64,000 bases of DNA, from contig CALJIC010000288.1 in assembly GCA_937974195.1 (NCBI GenBank), forward strand, positions 1 to 64,000, given 5' to 3'. Position 1 is the stretch's first letter. Every line of letters begins with the position of its first letter. The position numbers were made by a program, and so were the translations under genes. This stretch comes from an uncultured Roseiflexaceae bacterium. GTDB lineage: Bacteria > Chloroflexota > Chloroflexia > Chloroflexales > Roseiflexaceae. Below are positions 8,136 through 19,396 of this stretch, piece after piece. Below the pieces are notes generated by a model. It ran no database searches, was not told the origin of the DNA, and worked only from the letters and a program-made list of their open reading frames with translations.

Positions 8136-8318
8136 CGGGGTGACCAGGTGACCAGGTGACAGGGTGACACGGTAACCAGGTGACAGGGTGACACAGTGAC
8201 CAGGTGACAGGGTGACCAGGTGACCAGGTGACGGGGTGACAGGGCGACAAGGCGTTGGATGGTGTCGCACGAGTTTCCGGCGTCAAAGAGTCACCCCGTC
8301 ACCCCCTCACCCCGTCAC
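8132..8318. repeat. Composite GGTGAC/GTCACC repeat element, copy 1
   Basis: The left arm (about 8132-8250) is a run of 9-bp units GGTGACNNG with two interruptions. A unique core of about 40 bp follows (TGGTGTCGCACGAGTTTCCGGC and flanks), then a right arm at about 8290-8318 of the complementary unit CCCCGTCAC. The arms are reverse complements, so the whole can fold into one large hairpin. It supplies the stop codon of the htrA-like gene on the left and the last codons and stop of the galT-like gene on the right. Copy 2 is at 44904-45105. Confidence 0.85.
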
Positions 8319-9419
8319 AATATCAGCCCTCAGCCGCTCCGCCACCTCGAACGGGTCCACCGTGATGGTGCCGGTCCCGTAGAGCTCCATCGCGCCCCAG
8401 TCGTTGCGCCGCGTCAGCGCCGGGCCGCGGTCGCCGACGCGGGCGAGCACCGGGAAGCCGTCCCAGCGCTCGGGCGCCGGCGCGAGCGGCGGCAGCGCCA
8501 CGGCCAGGTTGAACGAGCGCACGCCCTGGCGATCGATCAGGGCGCGCAGCACGGCGTAGAGCGGCCCGGCCAGCCTCCGGGCGGCGTCGAGCGCAGGCTC
8601 CCCCGCGGCGAGCAGCACGACCTCGCGGTTGCGCAGCGGCGTCAGGTGGACGAAGCTCGCCAGCGTCGCGGTCCGGTGCAGCGCCAGCCCGAGCCCGGCG
8701 TGGACCTGCGCCAGATCGTCGAAGTAGCGCCCCAGCCCGCTTCCCGCCTGCTGAGCGGCGTAGCGCTCGGCGGCGCGGCGCCAGAGCTCCGGGCGCGCGT
8801 AGTGCATGCCCCGGCCAAGCGACACCTGCATGTGGCCGTGGACGATCGTCGCCCCGCTCTTCGGCAGGCAGTTCCAGGTGATCAGCGGGTAGATCGCGTC
8901 CGGGTCATGGGCGTGGGCCGCCTCCAGCCAGCGCAGCGCCACGTCGAGGTAGTCTGCGAGCTGCTCCGGCCCGAAGCGCAGCGGGTGGCCCTCCTCGAAG
9001 ATGACCAGCCCGTGCCAGCCGTCGTACTTGGCGACGTTCGAGGCGCTGATGGAGTAGCGCCCCTCGATGCGGCCGAACGGGTCGGCCGGCGTGCGCTGCA
9101 GCGGCGCGGCGAAGTCCGCCCCGGCGAGCTCCTCCGCGATCCACTCCTCGAGCTGCGCGTCGCTTGCCGCCTCCCCGGTGGGGCGCCGCGCCCGGAGCGG
9201 GTTGAACAGCGCCGATTCCAGCGTCAGCCGGTTGACAACTCGCACGACCGTCTGCTCGCGCACCGCCTCGACTGACCCGAAGCTCCGCCGCAGCCACGCC
9301 TCCATCTCGGGGGGCGGAAGCGCGCGGCCGTGGACGCGGTCCATGTGGTAGAGGCGGCCGAACGCCGCGCGCGCCGGCTCAGGGAGCGCTGCGACGCGCT
9401 CCGGGAGGGAAGCAATCAC
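8307..9419 (-). CDS. GalT/HIT-like nucleotidyltransferase-family protein (DUF4922-like)
   Basis: 370 aa. It carries an HxHxQ signature (ATIVHGHMQVSLGRG), the nucleotide-binding histidine triad of galactose-1-phosphate uridylyltransferase and ATP adenylyltransferase relatives, plus WHGLVIFEEGHP and TWNCLPKSG upstream of it. The N-terminal part contains VVNRLTLESALFNPLRARRP, where an RPTG segment is shared with the DUF4922 group. The exact substrate is unknown. The start is set at GTG 9419 because the upstream frame reads through intergenic sequence. The last residues (VTG) and stop codon come from the GTCACC repeat. Confidence 0.75.
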   Translation of the reverse strand: MIASLPERVAALPEPARAAFGRLYHMDRVHGRALPPPEMEAWLRRSFGSVEAVREQTVVRVVNRLTLESALFNPLRARRPTGEAASDAQLEEWIAEELAGADFAAPLQRTPADPFGRIEGRYSISASNVAKYDGWHGLVIFEEGHPLRFGPEQLADYLDVALRWLEAAHAHDPDAIYPLITWNCLPKSGATIVHGHMQVSLGRGMHYARPELWRRAAERYAAQQAGSGLGRYFDDLAQVHAGLGLALHRTATLASFVHLTPLRNREVVLLAAGEPALDAARRLAGPLYAVLRALIDRQGVRSFNLAVALPPLAPAPERWDGFPVLARVGDRGPALTRRNDWGAMELYGTGTITVDPFEVAERLRADIVTG

Positions 9420-9582
9420 GAGCAATCCCCGCTGACACGCGGTGCGCCGTCCCCGGGCGTGCGGCCCGCCGAGAGCCTTTTTCCTCGCCGCTCTGCAGCG
9501 GAAGAAGGAAGACTCTGGAGGAGCGACGCCTCCCCAAATCCCGCCAGAGGGCGGGGGCGAGGCCACCGCGCACCGCGTGTCA

Positions 9583-9610
9583 TTGACATCAGCACCGTTT
9601 CGCCTATACT
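9583..9610 (+). promoter_or_regulatory. Consensus promoter of serine-hydrolase lipoprotein
   Basis: TTGACA at 9583-9588 and TATACT at 9605-9610 are spaced by 16 bp, 41 bp before the ATG at 9651. Confidence 0.8.
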
Positions 9611-9650
9611 ACCGCTGTTTTGTCCCGGCGTCGCAGATCGAAGAGAAACC

Positions 9651-11186
9651 ATGCCCACAGACAGATCCTCGCTGCACTGTGCCGCGGCTGCGCTGCTCGC
9701 GCTGGCGCTCGTCCTCTCCGCCTGTGGCTCGGCCGCCCCGCAGTCCGCCGCTGCGCCGGCGGCGCCCACCGCCAGCGCGACGAATACGCCTGCGCCAACC
9801 GCAACTCCGCCGCCTCCCACCCCAGAGCCGTCTCCCACGCCGCTGCCGACGCTGGCCGAGGGCGTGTATGTCGCCGGAGTCGACGTGGGCGGGCTGGACA
9901 TCGAGGCGGCCCGCGCCGAGCTTGAGCAGGCGCTGGCGCCGCTGCTGCGGCCGCTTGAGGTGCGCGTCGGCGACCACGAGCTGCTGGTGCGCCCGGATGA
10001 GATCGGGCTCGAGCTCGGCCTCGACAACATGCTCGACGAGGCGCTCGCGGCGAAGAGCGCCACCCGCATCCCGCTCGCGGTCGAGTACGACGAGGAGCTG
10101 CTGCGGAGTAAGCTCGAGGCGCTGGCCGAGGAGCTCGGCACCCCCGGCGAGGTCAGCGTCCTCAAGGATACGGAGCCGATCTCGCGCAGCTTCGTGCTGC
10201 AGGGCGGCGAGCAGCTCGATATCGACGCCGCGATCGAGCAGATCGACAGGCGGCTGCGGTCCGTCGGCGGCGTGCGGCGGATCACGCTCGCCCCGGCGCC
10301 CGGCGCCGGCGGCCGGCCCGCGCCCGAGCTGCTTCAGCAGCAGATCGAAGAGATGGCGGAGGAGTGGAAGGGCGTGGCCGGCATCTACGTGTACGACCTC
10401 GCCAGCGGCCAGCCGATCGCCGCCCTCAACGAGGGCACGGTCTTCTCAGCCGCCAGCACGATCAAGACCGCGATCATGCTGCACGCCTACGCGTACGTCG
10501 AGGAGTTCACCCCGCGCCAGAAGCAGGCGCTGGAGAAGATGATCGTCGAGAGCGACAACCTGGACGCCAACCTGCTGCTCGCGGCGGCCGTCGGCGGCGG
10601 CGGGACCGAGGAGGCGCTTGCCGGCGCCGAGCAGATGAGCGAGATGCTGGCCGAGCTGGGCCTGAAGAACACCTACCAGTGGGTGCCCTTCGAGGCGCTG
10701 GACTACATCAACCTGCACAAGCTCAAGTACCGCTGCGGCCCGAAGGGTCCGGTCGGCCCCAAGCCGCACACCGACACCGGCTGCGCCCTGCGCACCACGC
10801 CGGCCGAGATGGCGCAGCTGTACCTGATGATCGAGCAGTGCAGCCACGGCGAGGGCGTGCTGCCCGAGAAGTTCCCCGAGACGCTGACCGCCGAGCGCTG
10901 CCAGGAGATGATCGACTGGCTGGAGAAGAACGGCGACACCAAGCGCATGGTCGCCGGGCTCCCGCCGGGCACGCGGGTGGCGCACAAGAGCGGCTGGATC
11001 GCCGACATGCAGGCCGACGTCGGGATCGTCCGCTCGCCCGGGGGCGACTATATCGCGGCGATCTACCTCTACCGGCCGGTGGCGCCCAGCGATGCCCCTG
11101 TGCCGGACCGGATCATGATGCAGTCGATCGCCGGCTTCTCGCGGCTGATCTACACGTACTACAATCCCGTGCCGGCGGCTGAGTAA
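9651..11186 (+). CDS. Lipoprotein with class A beta-lactamase-like serine hydrolase domain
   Basis: 511 aa. A lipoprotein signal (LVLSAC, lipid-attached Cys near residue 24) is followed by a Pro/Thr/Ala linker and a VanW-like/PG-binding style beta region (VYVAGVDVGGLDIEAARAEL). The C-terminal serine hydrolase domain has the SxxK motif at Ser269-Lys272 (SAASTIKTAIM), SDN (VESDNLDANLLL) and the third motif HKSGW. This is the penicillin-interactive fold of class A beta-lactamases. In a lipoprotein it may be a beta-lactamase or a cell-wall peptidase; sequence alone does not settle it. The gene stands alone behind its own promoter. Confidence 0.85.
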   Translation: MPTDRSSLHCAAAALLALALVLSACGSAAPQSAAAPAAPTASATNTPAPTATPPPPTPEPSPTPLPTLAEGVYVAGVDVGGLDIEAARAELEQALAPLLRPLEVRVGDHELLVRPDEIGLELGLDNMLDEALAAKSATRIPLAVEYDEELLRSKLEALAEELGTPGEVSVLKDTEPISRSFVLQGGEQLDIDAAIEQIDRRLRSVGGVRRITLAPAPGAGGRPAPELLQQQIEEMAEEWKGVAGIYVYDLASGQPIAALNEGTVFSAASTIKTAIMLHAYAYVEEFTPRQKQALEKMIVESDNLDANLLLAAAVGGGGTEEALAGAEQMSEMLAELGLKNTYQWVPFEALDYINLHKLKYRCGPKGPVGPKPHTDTGCALRTTPAEMAQLYLMIEQCSHGEGVLPEKFPETLTAERCQEMIDWLEKNGDTKRMVAGLPPGTRVAHKSGWIADMQADVGIVRSPGGDYIAAIYLYRPVAPSDAPVPDRIMMQSIAGFSRLIYTYYNPVPAAE

Positions 11187-11247
11187 CGCGGGCAGCGCGG
11201 CCCCACCGCCGCGCACGTCGTGTCAACGAGCAACAAGGGGGACGCCG

Positions 11248-13248
11248 ATGCAAGAGCTACCGATTCGCCGCCTGGTGATCTACAAGCACGGCGTCGGGTA
11301 CTTCGAGCGCCGCGGCGCAGTGAGCGGCACGTCGCTGCGCCTCAGCTTCCCGCGCGCGGCGATGGACGACGTGCTGAAGAGCCTCGTGGCGCTCGACCTG
11401 GGCGGCGGGCAGGTCCTCGGCGTCGACTTCGAGACCCCCGAGGACCGCGCGGCGCGCGTGGCGCGCGGCTCGATCCACCTCTCCGACGAGCACAGCCTGC
11501 TCGACCTGCTGCGCGACCTGCGCGGGCGCCAGGTGCGGCTGCACCTGGAGGACGCCGACGCGCCAGTGGAGGGGCTGGTCGTCGGCGTGGACCTGGACGA
11601 GCAGGCGCCGCTCAAGAAGCCGCTGGTGTCGCTGTACCTCCCGGCCAAGCGCCAGGTGCTCGCCGCGCCCGTGCGCTCGGTGGAGCGCCTCGAGCTGCTC
11701 GAGGACCGCGCCGCCGAGGATCTGTCCTACTTCCTGCGCGCCTCGCAGGGCGAGGAGGAGCGCCGCGCGGCCACCCTGCGCCTCTCCGAGGGCGACCACG
11801 ACCTGCTGGTCGGCTATGTCGCGCCCGCCCCGGCCTGGCGGGTGAGCTACCGCATCTTGGTCGAAGAGGCGGCCGCGGACGACCAGCCGCCGCCTGCCGA
11901 TGCAGCGGGCGAAGGATCGCACGCCGTCGGCCGGGAGACGTCCGTGCTGCTCCAGGGCTGGGGCCTGTTCGACAACCAGCTAGAAGAGGACCTGGAGAAT
12001 GTCGAGCTGACGCTCGTGGCGGGGATGCCGGTCTCGTTCCGCTACCGGCTCTACGAGCCTCACACGCCCGAGCGGCCGCTGGTGCAGGACGAGACGCGCA
12101 CCGTCGCCGCGCCGGTGGAGTTCGGCGCGCTGCCGCCCCCGGCTGTCCCGGCGCCTGCGGCCGCGCCCAGGCTGAAGCGGGCGTACGGCGCGCACGTGGC
12201 CGATGAGGAGATGGCCAGTCCGGCTCCGATGGCCTTCTCGATCGACGCGACCGAGGCGACGACGCAGGCCGCGAGCGCGGGCGAGGAGCGCGGCGCGCTG
12301 TTCCAGTACCAGGTCAGCAGCCCGGTCAGCGTCTCGCGCGGCCAGTCGGCGATGGTGCCGATCGTCAGCCAGCGCAGCGCCGGGCGCAAGGAGCTGCTCT
12401 ACAACGGCGCCAAGCTCGCGCGCCACCCGGTGGCCAGCATCCGCATGCGCAACGACACCGGCCTGACGCTGGAGCGCGGCCCGGTGACGGTGCTCGAGCA
12501 GGGCGACTACGCCGGCGAGGCGGTGCTGCCCTTCACCCGCCCGGGAGGCGAGCTGATCGTGCCCTACGCCGTCGAGCTCGGCATCACCGTCGTCGAGGAG
12601 CACAGCTCCGAGCGGCAGACCGCCGGGCTCAGCGTGCGCGACCAGTACCTGCTGATCGAGGAGTGGGACGTCCGGCGCCGGCTGTACCGCATCACCAGCA
12701 CCCTCAGCGCGCCGGCCGAGGTGACGATCGAGCAGCCGCTCATGCCCGGCTACGAGCTCTTCGACACGCCCCAGCCCGGCGAGCAGGCGCAGGGGCTGGC
12801 GCGCTGGGCGGTGACCTGCGCCGCTGGCGCGGAGACCGTCTTCACCGTCCAGCAGCGCAGCAAGACGACGCGCCACGAGCACGTGCGCGGGATCAGCGGC
12901 CCGCAGCTGCGCGACTACCTGCGCGGCCGCTTTCTGGACGAGGCGACCTTCCGCGGGCTCGCCGCGGTGCTCGCGCTCTACGGTCAGATCGAGAAGGCCC
13001 AGGCCCGGCTGCAGGAGATCGAGCGCGAGCGCCAGCCGATCTACAAGCGCCAGCAGCAGACCCAGCAGAGCCTCACGCCGCTCGGCCGCGAGGGCGACGA
13101 GGGCGCGCTGCGGGCGCGCTACGTCGCGCTGCTCGGCGAGCTCGAAGATCAGCTCAGCGCCCTGGCCGCCGAGGAGCAGCGCCTGCGGGACGAGATCGCG
13201 CAGCTCGAGCAGCGGGCCGCGCAGGCGCTCGCCGCGCTCTCTCGCTGA
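11248..13248 (+). CDS. DUF4139 domain protein
   Basis: 666 aa, with no signal peptide or membrane segment. The N-terminus (IRRLVIYKHGVGYFERRG) and the central region (LLQGWGLFDNQLEEDLENVELTLVAGMP, NDTGLTLERGPVTVLE) match the DUF4139 family as I know it. The last 110 residues (from about 555) are a charged coiled coil rich in Glu, Gln and Arg. AAGGGGG lies about 8 nt before the ATG. Relatives include mucoidy-inhibitor-type proteins, but no biochemical role can be read from sequence. Confidence 0.78.
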   Translation: MQELPIRRLVIYKHGVGYFERRGAVSGTSLRLSFPRAAMDDVLKSLVALDLGGGQVLGVDFETPEDRAARVARGSIHLSDEHSLLDLLRDLRGRQVRLHLEDADAPVEGLVVGVDLDEQAPLKKPLVSLYLPAKRQVLAAPVRSVERLELLEDRAAEDLSYFLRASQGEEERRAATLRLSEGDHDLLVGYVAPAPAWRVSYRILVEEAAADDQPPPADAAGEGSHAVGRETSVLLQGWGLFDNQLEEDLENVELTLVAGMPVSFRYRLYEPHTPERPLVQDETRTVAAPVEFGALPPPAVPAPAAAPRLKRAYGAHVADEEMASPAPMAFSIDATEATTQAASAGEERGALFQYQVSSPVSVSRGQSAMVPIVSQRSAGRKELLYNGAKLARHPVASIRMRNDTGLTLERGPVTVLEQGDYAGEAVLPFTRPGGELIVPYAVELGITVVEEHSSERQTAGLSVRDQYLLIEEWDVRRRLYRITSTLSAPAEVTIEQPLMPGYELFDTPQPGEQAQGLARWAVTCAAGAETVFTVQQRSKTTRHEHVRGISGPQLRDYLRGRFLDEATFRGLAAVLALYGQIEKAQARLQEIERERQPIYKRQQQTQQSLTPLGREGDEGALRARYVALLGELEDQLSALAAEEQRLRDEIAQLEQRAAQALAALSR

Positions 13249-13282
13249 ACATCCCGCGCGCGGCACGTCCGCGCACGCGCGG

Positions 13283-13849
13283 TCACGAGGCGGGGCGCAT
13301 CCTTGAAAGCCGGAGCGCGATCTCGCGCAGCAGCGGGAACTCGGCGTCCCACCCCTGCTCGACGCCCTGCCAGAACTCGTCCAGCGCGCGGCTGCCGGCG
13401 CGCTCATACTGAAGCGCCTGCGCCAGCATCTCGATGCGGTCGAGCGCCTTGACCAGCCGCGCCTCGCGGCTCGCCCCCGCCGCATACTCCTCCCACAGCG
13501 CGAGATAGTCGGCGCCATCCGCCAGCCCGCCGAAGATCTCGGCCAGCGCGCTCCGCTCGGCCAGCTGCTTCGCCTCAGCGCCGAGGTGCGGCCGCGCCGA
13601 GGCCGGCAGGTCGCCCAGCAGCGCCTCGGCCATGTCGTGGACGAGCGCCATCGCGAGCAGGCGGCCCCGGTCGACGCCGCCGACCGCATCCCCGACCACC
13701 AGCGCCAGCAGCGCCACGCCGTACGTGTGCTCCGCCACGCTCTCGGCCGGCGCGACTCCGCGCTGCAGCCAGCCCGTGCGCGGCAATCGCTTCAGCGCGG
13801 CGATCCGGTCGCACAGCGCGATGATCGTCTCTGTCTCCGGGTGCGTCAT
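13283..13849 (-). CDS. HD-domain 5'-nucleotidase, YfbR/HDDC2-like
   Basis: 188 aa. The metal ligands of an HD phosphohydrolase are in place: AEHTYGVALLAL (His), LVHDMAEALLGD (His-Asp) and VKALDRIEMLAQAL (Asp). Length and order match YfbR-type 5'-deoxynucleotidases, which dephosphorylate dNMPs. The gene is divergent from the hybrid kinase, with about 210 bp between the two starts, and its 3' end lies 34 bp from the DUF4139 gene. Confidence 0.85.
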   Translation of the reverse strand: MTHPETETIIALCDRIAALKRLPRTGWLQRGVAPAESVAEHTYGVALLALVVGDAVGGVDRGRLLAMALVHDMAEALLGDLPASARPHLGAEAKQLAERSALAEIFGGLADGADYLALWEEYAAGASREARLVKALDRIEMLAQALQYERAGSRALDEFWQGVEQGWDAEFPLLREIALRLSRMRPAS

Positions 13850-13959
13850 TGTTCCTCCGGCTGGCTCAGGCCCGGCGGCCGGGCGCCCGCTGGGCGTCGC
13901 TGCAGGCGTCCTCTACCACACATAGTAGCATTCGCATACAAATCGACTCGGTTGGAGTG

Positions 13960-13988
13960 TTGTTGCGCACACATCGCTCGAGTATAAT
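13960..13988 (+). promoter_or_regulatory. Promoter of hybrid histidine kinase
   Basis: A perfect -10 TATAAT at 13983-13988 is preceded at 17 bp by TTGTTG (13960-13965). The kinase start codon is at 14064. Confidence 0.65.
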
Positions 13989-14063
13989 GGCCGCAATGCG
14001 CGGGCGCTACGCCGCTCGCCCGTACCGGTTCTACAGCGCCGCCCGGGTGCGCGAACAGACTGC

Positions 14064-16493
<2,430 letters not shown>

Positions 16494-16558
16494 CCCCGCT
16501 CGCCCGAAAGACCCCCAACAGCCCGCAAAACCCCGTGGCTCTCCCTTCCAAGAAGTAG

Positions 16559-16564
16559 TACAAT
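16559..16564 (+). promoter_or_regulatory. Probable -10 box for eIF-2B-like gene
   Basis: TACAAT at 16559-16564 sits 125 bp upstream of the start codon. No good -35 hexamer is seen 16-18 bp upstream (GTGGCT region), so this is a partial call. Confidence 0.4.
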
Positions 16565-16689
16565 AGGGGCGAAGATCGCACTGCAGGACGCATAACGCCC
16601 TCTCATACGCTCCGGCACCGGTACAGTACCTCCCGCGACGCGCATCCCCCTGCGGGCCGCGCACAGGGTTACACACGGAGGTCGAGACT

Positions 16690-17622
16690 GTGGAATCACC
16701 GTTCGCGCAAGCGATCGCATCTATCGCCACCGACAACCGCCTTGGCGCGGCGCAGATAGCCGAGCGCGCCGCCGATATCTTGCTGAAGCGCGCGACGGCG
16801 GGCGAGCCGGCGTCGCCCGATGCCTTCCGCCAGGAGCTGCTTGCCACCGGCTGGGCGCTGATACAGGCGCAGCCGGCGATGGCACCCCTGGTGAACCTGG
16901 TCAATGCCGTGCTCTGGAAAGCGGAGGAGAGCGATTCGCCGCGCGAGCTGCGCAGCGCCGTCGCGCAGGCCACCGAAGCGTTCAAGCGCCAGCTCAAGCA
17001 GCACGCCGTGCACGTCGCCGAAGGCGCCCTGGCGCTGATCAACGACGGCCAGACGATCGTGACCATCTCCTACAGCACGACGGTGCTCAGGGCGCTGGTG
17101 CACGCCCAGCGGGCCGGGCGGCGCTTCAGCGTGATCTGCGCCGAGTCGCGCCCGGTCTTCGAGGGCCGGCAGACCGCCGCGGCGCTGGCCAGCTATGGCA
17201 TCCCGGTGCGGCTCGTCGTCGATGCGGCGGCGATGCACGCCGTCGCCGAGGCCCAGATGGTGCTGGTGGGGGCGGACCTGCTCAGCATGCGCGGGCTGGT
17301 GAACAAGGTCGGCACGCACGCGCTGGCGGCTGTGGCCCGCGGCCTGGACGTGCCGTTCTACACGCTCTGCGGCAGCGAGAAGTTCCTCCCGCCCGGCTTC
17401 ACGCCGCTGCCGCAGTCGGACTGGCCGGCGGAAGAGGTGTGGCCGGACGCACCGCCGGGCGTCACGGTGCAGAATCGCTACTTCGACACTACGCCGCTTG
17501 AGCTGCTCGCCGGGATCGTCACCGAGCAGGGCACGCTCCCCGTCGCTGCGATCGAGGCGTGGCTCGCGGCGACGAAGCTCCACCCGGCCCTGGCGGCGCC
17601 CCCCACGCACACCGTCCACTGA
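16690..17622 (+). CDS. eIF-2B alpha/beta/delta-like protein
   Basis: 310 aa. The C-terminal two thirds follow the initiation-factor-2B/ribose-1,5-bisphosphate isomerase fold: NDGQTIVTISYSTTVLRAL, FSVICAESRPVFEGRQTA, VRLVVDAAA, MVLVGADLLSMRGLVNKVGT and FYTLCGSEKFLP. Bacterial members act in sugar-phosphate salvage (5-methylthioribose-1-P or ribose-1,5-bisP isomerases), but the key catalytic context is not conclusive here. The start is GTG at 16690 with GGAGG about 8 nt upstream. It is a single gene between the kinase and the hydrolase operon. Confidence 0.8.
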   Translation: MESPFAQAIASIATDNRLGAAQIAERAADILLKRATAGEPASPDAFRQELLATGWALIQAQPAMAPLVNLVNAVLWKAEESDSPRELRSAVAQATEAFKRQLKQHAVHVAEGALALINDGQTIVTISYSTTVLRALVHAQRAGRRFSVICAESRPVFEGRQTAAALASYGIPVRLVVDAAAMHAVAEAQMVLVGADLLSMRGLVNKVGTHALAAVARGLDVPFYTLCGSEKFLPPGFTPLPQSDWPAEEVWPDAPPGVTVQNRYFDTTPLELLAGIVTEQGTLPVAAIEAWLAATKLHPALAAPPTHTVH

Positions 17623-17701
17623 TCGCTCACAGCTCATGCGACTCAACCACGGTCAGTAGTGTTAAAATACCGTAACGGCCAAAAACTGGTCAAAATGTGG
17701 C

Positions 17702-17730
17702 TTGACATCAGAACACTTGTTCTATATAAT
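17702..17730 (+). promoter_or_regulatory. Full-consensus promoter of cell-wall-hydrolase operon
   Basis: TTGACA at 17702-17707 and TATAAT at 17725-17730 are exactly 17 bp apart, the best promoter in the window. A-tracts lie just upstream (17651-17697) and may act as an UP element. The spacer holds the SOS-type palindrome listed next. Confidence 0.9.
17710..17723. promoter_or_regulatory. SOS/LexA-type box, AGAACACTTGTTCT
   Basis: A GAAC-N4-GTTC palindrome with matching flanks (A/T) lies wholly between the -35 and -10 elements, so a bound protein would shut the promoter. It fits the Gram-positive (Bacillus-type) LexA operator pattern. By eye the only other GAAC-N4-GTTC in the window is in front of the YcaQ-like DNA glycosylase. 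Confidence 0.6.
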
Positions 17731-17851
17731 GACCTCACCTCGAATCGCTTTACACAACACCCGGCGCATGACGCCCGGCGTGCCCCTCCGCGGCAGCGAG
17801 AGACGACACACCGGGCGTGACGCGTCTCTGTCGCAGGTGAGGAGGCGGCTG

Positions 17852-18379
17852 ATGGCTGTCACGAGCAAGAACCTTCGCCCGATCGATCGAGCCAACACGG
17901 CCGGCGCCGGGCTTGGGCGGCAGCTGCGCGCCGTGATGTACGGCGTGACGCTGGTGCTGGCGGTGCTGGCGGCGTACGCCGTGGTCGGCGCGACGCAGAG
18001 CCGGGTCAACGTGCTGCTGGATGACTGGCGCTACGGGCGGCCGCGCACGCACCACATCGCGGCCTACGTCGGGCACGGCGAGGAGACAGGTCAGCCGACG
18101 CATCTCACGGCGATCAACCTCAACCGCCAGGTGGTGATCCTGGAACTACCCGGCGGCGATGCCTCACAGGTACGCGCGCTCAGCGGGCCGTACCTCTTCG
18201 GCGCCGAGGAGCACCTGACGCCGGTGACGCTGTCCGTCCACGACGCGGACGGCGATGGCCAGGCGGATCTGCTGCTCAACATTCGGCGCGAGCAGATCGT
18301 CTATCTGAATAGAGACGGGGCCTTCCGGCTGCCGACTCCCGAGGAGCAGGCGCAGCTGCTCAGGCAACATGGCCCATAG
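17852..18379 (+). CDS. Membrane-anchored protein with FG-GAP-like repeat
   Basis: 175 aa. A basic N-terminus is followed by one transmembrane segment at about residues 33-52 (VMYGVTLVLAVLAAYAVVGA). The rest is extracytoplasmic and includes a HDADGDGQAD loop typical of calcium-binding FG-GAP/VCBS repeats. The start at 17852 is set by GAGGAGG 9 nt upstream; the frame stays open to 17702 but that part overlaps the promoter. It is the first gene of a three-gene operon, with its TAG directly followed by the next ATG. The exact function is unknown; adhesion or wall binding is a guess from context. Confidence 0.72.
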   Translation: MAVTSKNLRPIDRANTAGAGLGRQLRAVMYGVTLVLAVLAAYAVVGATQSRVNVLLDDWRYGRPRTHHIAAYVGHGEETGQPTHLTAINLNRQVVILELPGGDASQVRALSGPYLFGAEEHLTPVTLSVHDADGDGQADLLLNIRREQIVYLNRDGAFRLPTPEEQAQLLRQHGP

Positions 18380-19396
18380 ATGAGCGACTACGAGAACTCC
18401 CGGCGCCGGGGTGGGGCGCAGAAGAGCCGGACGCGCTTCGAAGTGCGCGAGACCGGCGTGTCACGCCCGCCGCCCCGGCCGCTGAACAACTTACGTGACC
18501 CGCTCGAGGACCTGAGCATCGGGCCGCGCTCCGCGAGCCGCGCGGCGGTGGCGCTCAAGGATCGCCCCAAGGCGCCGAAGCGCCCCGAGATCCTCGCCAA
18601 GTCGCTCCCCGAGCCCGACGACACACCGGAGCCGCCGCTCGTACGCAGCGCGCGCGACCTCCAGCGCGCGCGCCAGTTCGTCGAGCCGCCCGTCACCCGG
18701 TCGATCGACCCCGGTTACGGCGGCCCGTGGGACCTGCTGGCGCAGCTGCTCCAGAGCGGCCCCTGGCTCGCGGTGCTCGTGTCGGCGGCGTGCCTGCTGG
18801 TGCTCTACACCCTCTGGGTGCAGCCCGAGCGCACGCGCATCAGCACATACCCTGGCCCCCGATCGGTGCCCATCAACGCCGAGGTGCAGACCAGCTACCC
18901 GCAGCTGCCAACCGCGCCGGGCGAGAACTCGCTGATCGGCCCGCCCACGATCACCGCGGAGCAGATCGACGCGATCCTGGCGCAGTACGGCTCGCCGGCG
19001 GCGGGCACCGGCCGCGTGTGGGTCGAGCTCGGCATCCGCTACAATATCGACCCGGCCTACGCCCTGGCGTTCTTCATCCACGAATCGAGCGCCGGCACCA
19101 ACCCGGCCTGGGCCGGGATCAAGCCGGACGGGACGACGACGCACAACGTCGGGAACATCATTTGCGCCGGCTACCCGACGTGCTTCAACCGCTTCCGGGA
19201 CTACCCAAACTGGGAGGCGGGGATCGAGGACTGGTACAAGCTGATCTCGGTCGAGTACATCAACGGCCGCGGCGTGCACACCGTCGAGCAGATCATCCCG
19301 ATCTACGCGCCGTCGTTCGAGAATAACGTGCCGGCCTACATCAACGCTGTCAATAATTTAGTGCACACCTGGCGCACCGAGGGGGTGCGGCGGTGA
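18380..19396 (+). CDS. Membrane-anchored glucosaminidase-family lysozyme
   Basis: 338 aa. About 115 cytoplasmic residues rich in Arg, Pro and Asp precede one transmembrane segment (about 122-146). The C-terminal domain fits the mannosyl-glycoprotein endo-beta-N-acetylglucosaminidase (lysozyme subfamily 2) fold, with ILAQYGSPAAG, YALAFFIHESSAGT (probable catalytic Glu), NVGNIICAGY, YPNWEAGIEDWYKLI and YAPSFENN. It should cleave peptidoglycan glycan strands outside the membrane. The long charged cytoplasmic tail is unusual for a simple autolysin and may recruit partners. It follows the preceding gene without spacing and overlaps the next as TGATG. Confidence 0.82.
   Translation: MSDYENSRRRGGAQKSRTRFEVRETGVSRPPPRPLNNLRDPLEDLSIGPRSASRAAVALKDRPKAPKRPEILAKSLPEPDDTPEPPLVRSARDLQRARQFVEPPVTRSIDPGYGGPWDLLAQLLQSGPWLAVLVSAACLLVLYTLWVQPERTRISTYPGPRSVPINAEVQTSYPQLPTAPGENSLIGPPTITAEQIDAILAQYGSPAAGTGRVWVELGIRYNIDPAYALAFFIHESSAGTNPAWAGIKPDGTTTHNVGNIICAGYPTCFNRFRDYPNWEAGIEDWYKLISVEYINGRGVHTVEQIIPIYAPSFENNVPAYINAVNNLVHTWRTEGVRR

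Noticed and set aside
8132..8318. CRISPR array
   Set aside because: The units are 9 bp, contiguous and without unique spacers.
17702..17851. N-terminal extension of the FG-GAP-like protein to 17702
   Set aside because: It would begin inside the -35 box of the promoter, whereas a good Shine-Dalgarno precedes the ATG at 17852.
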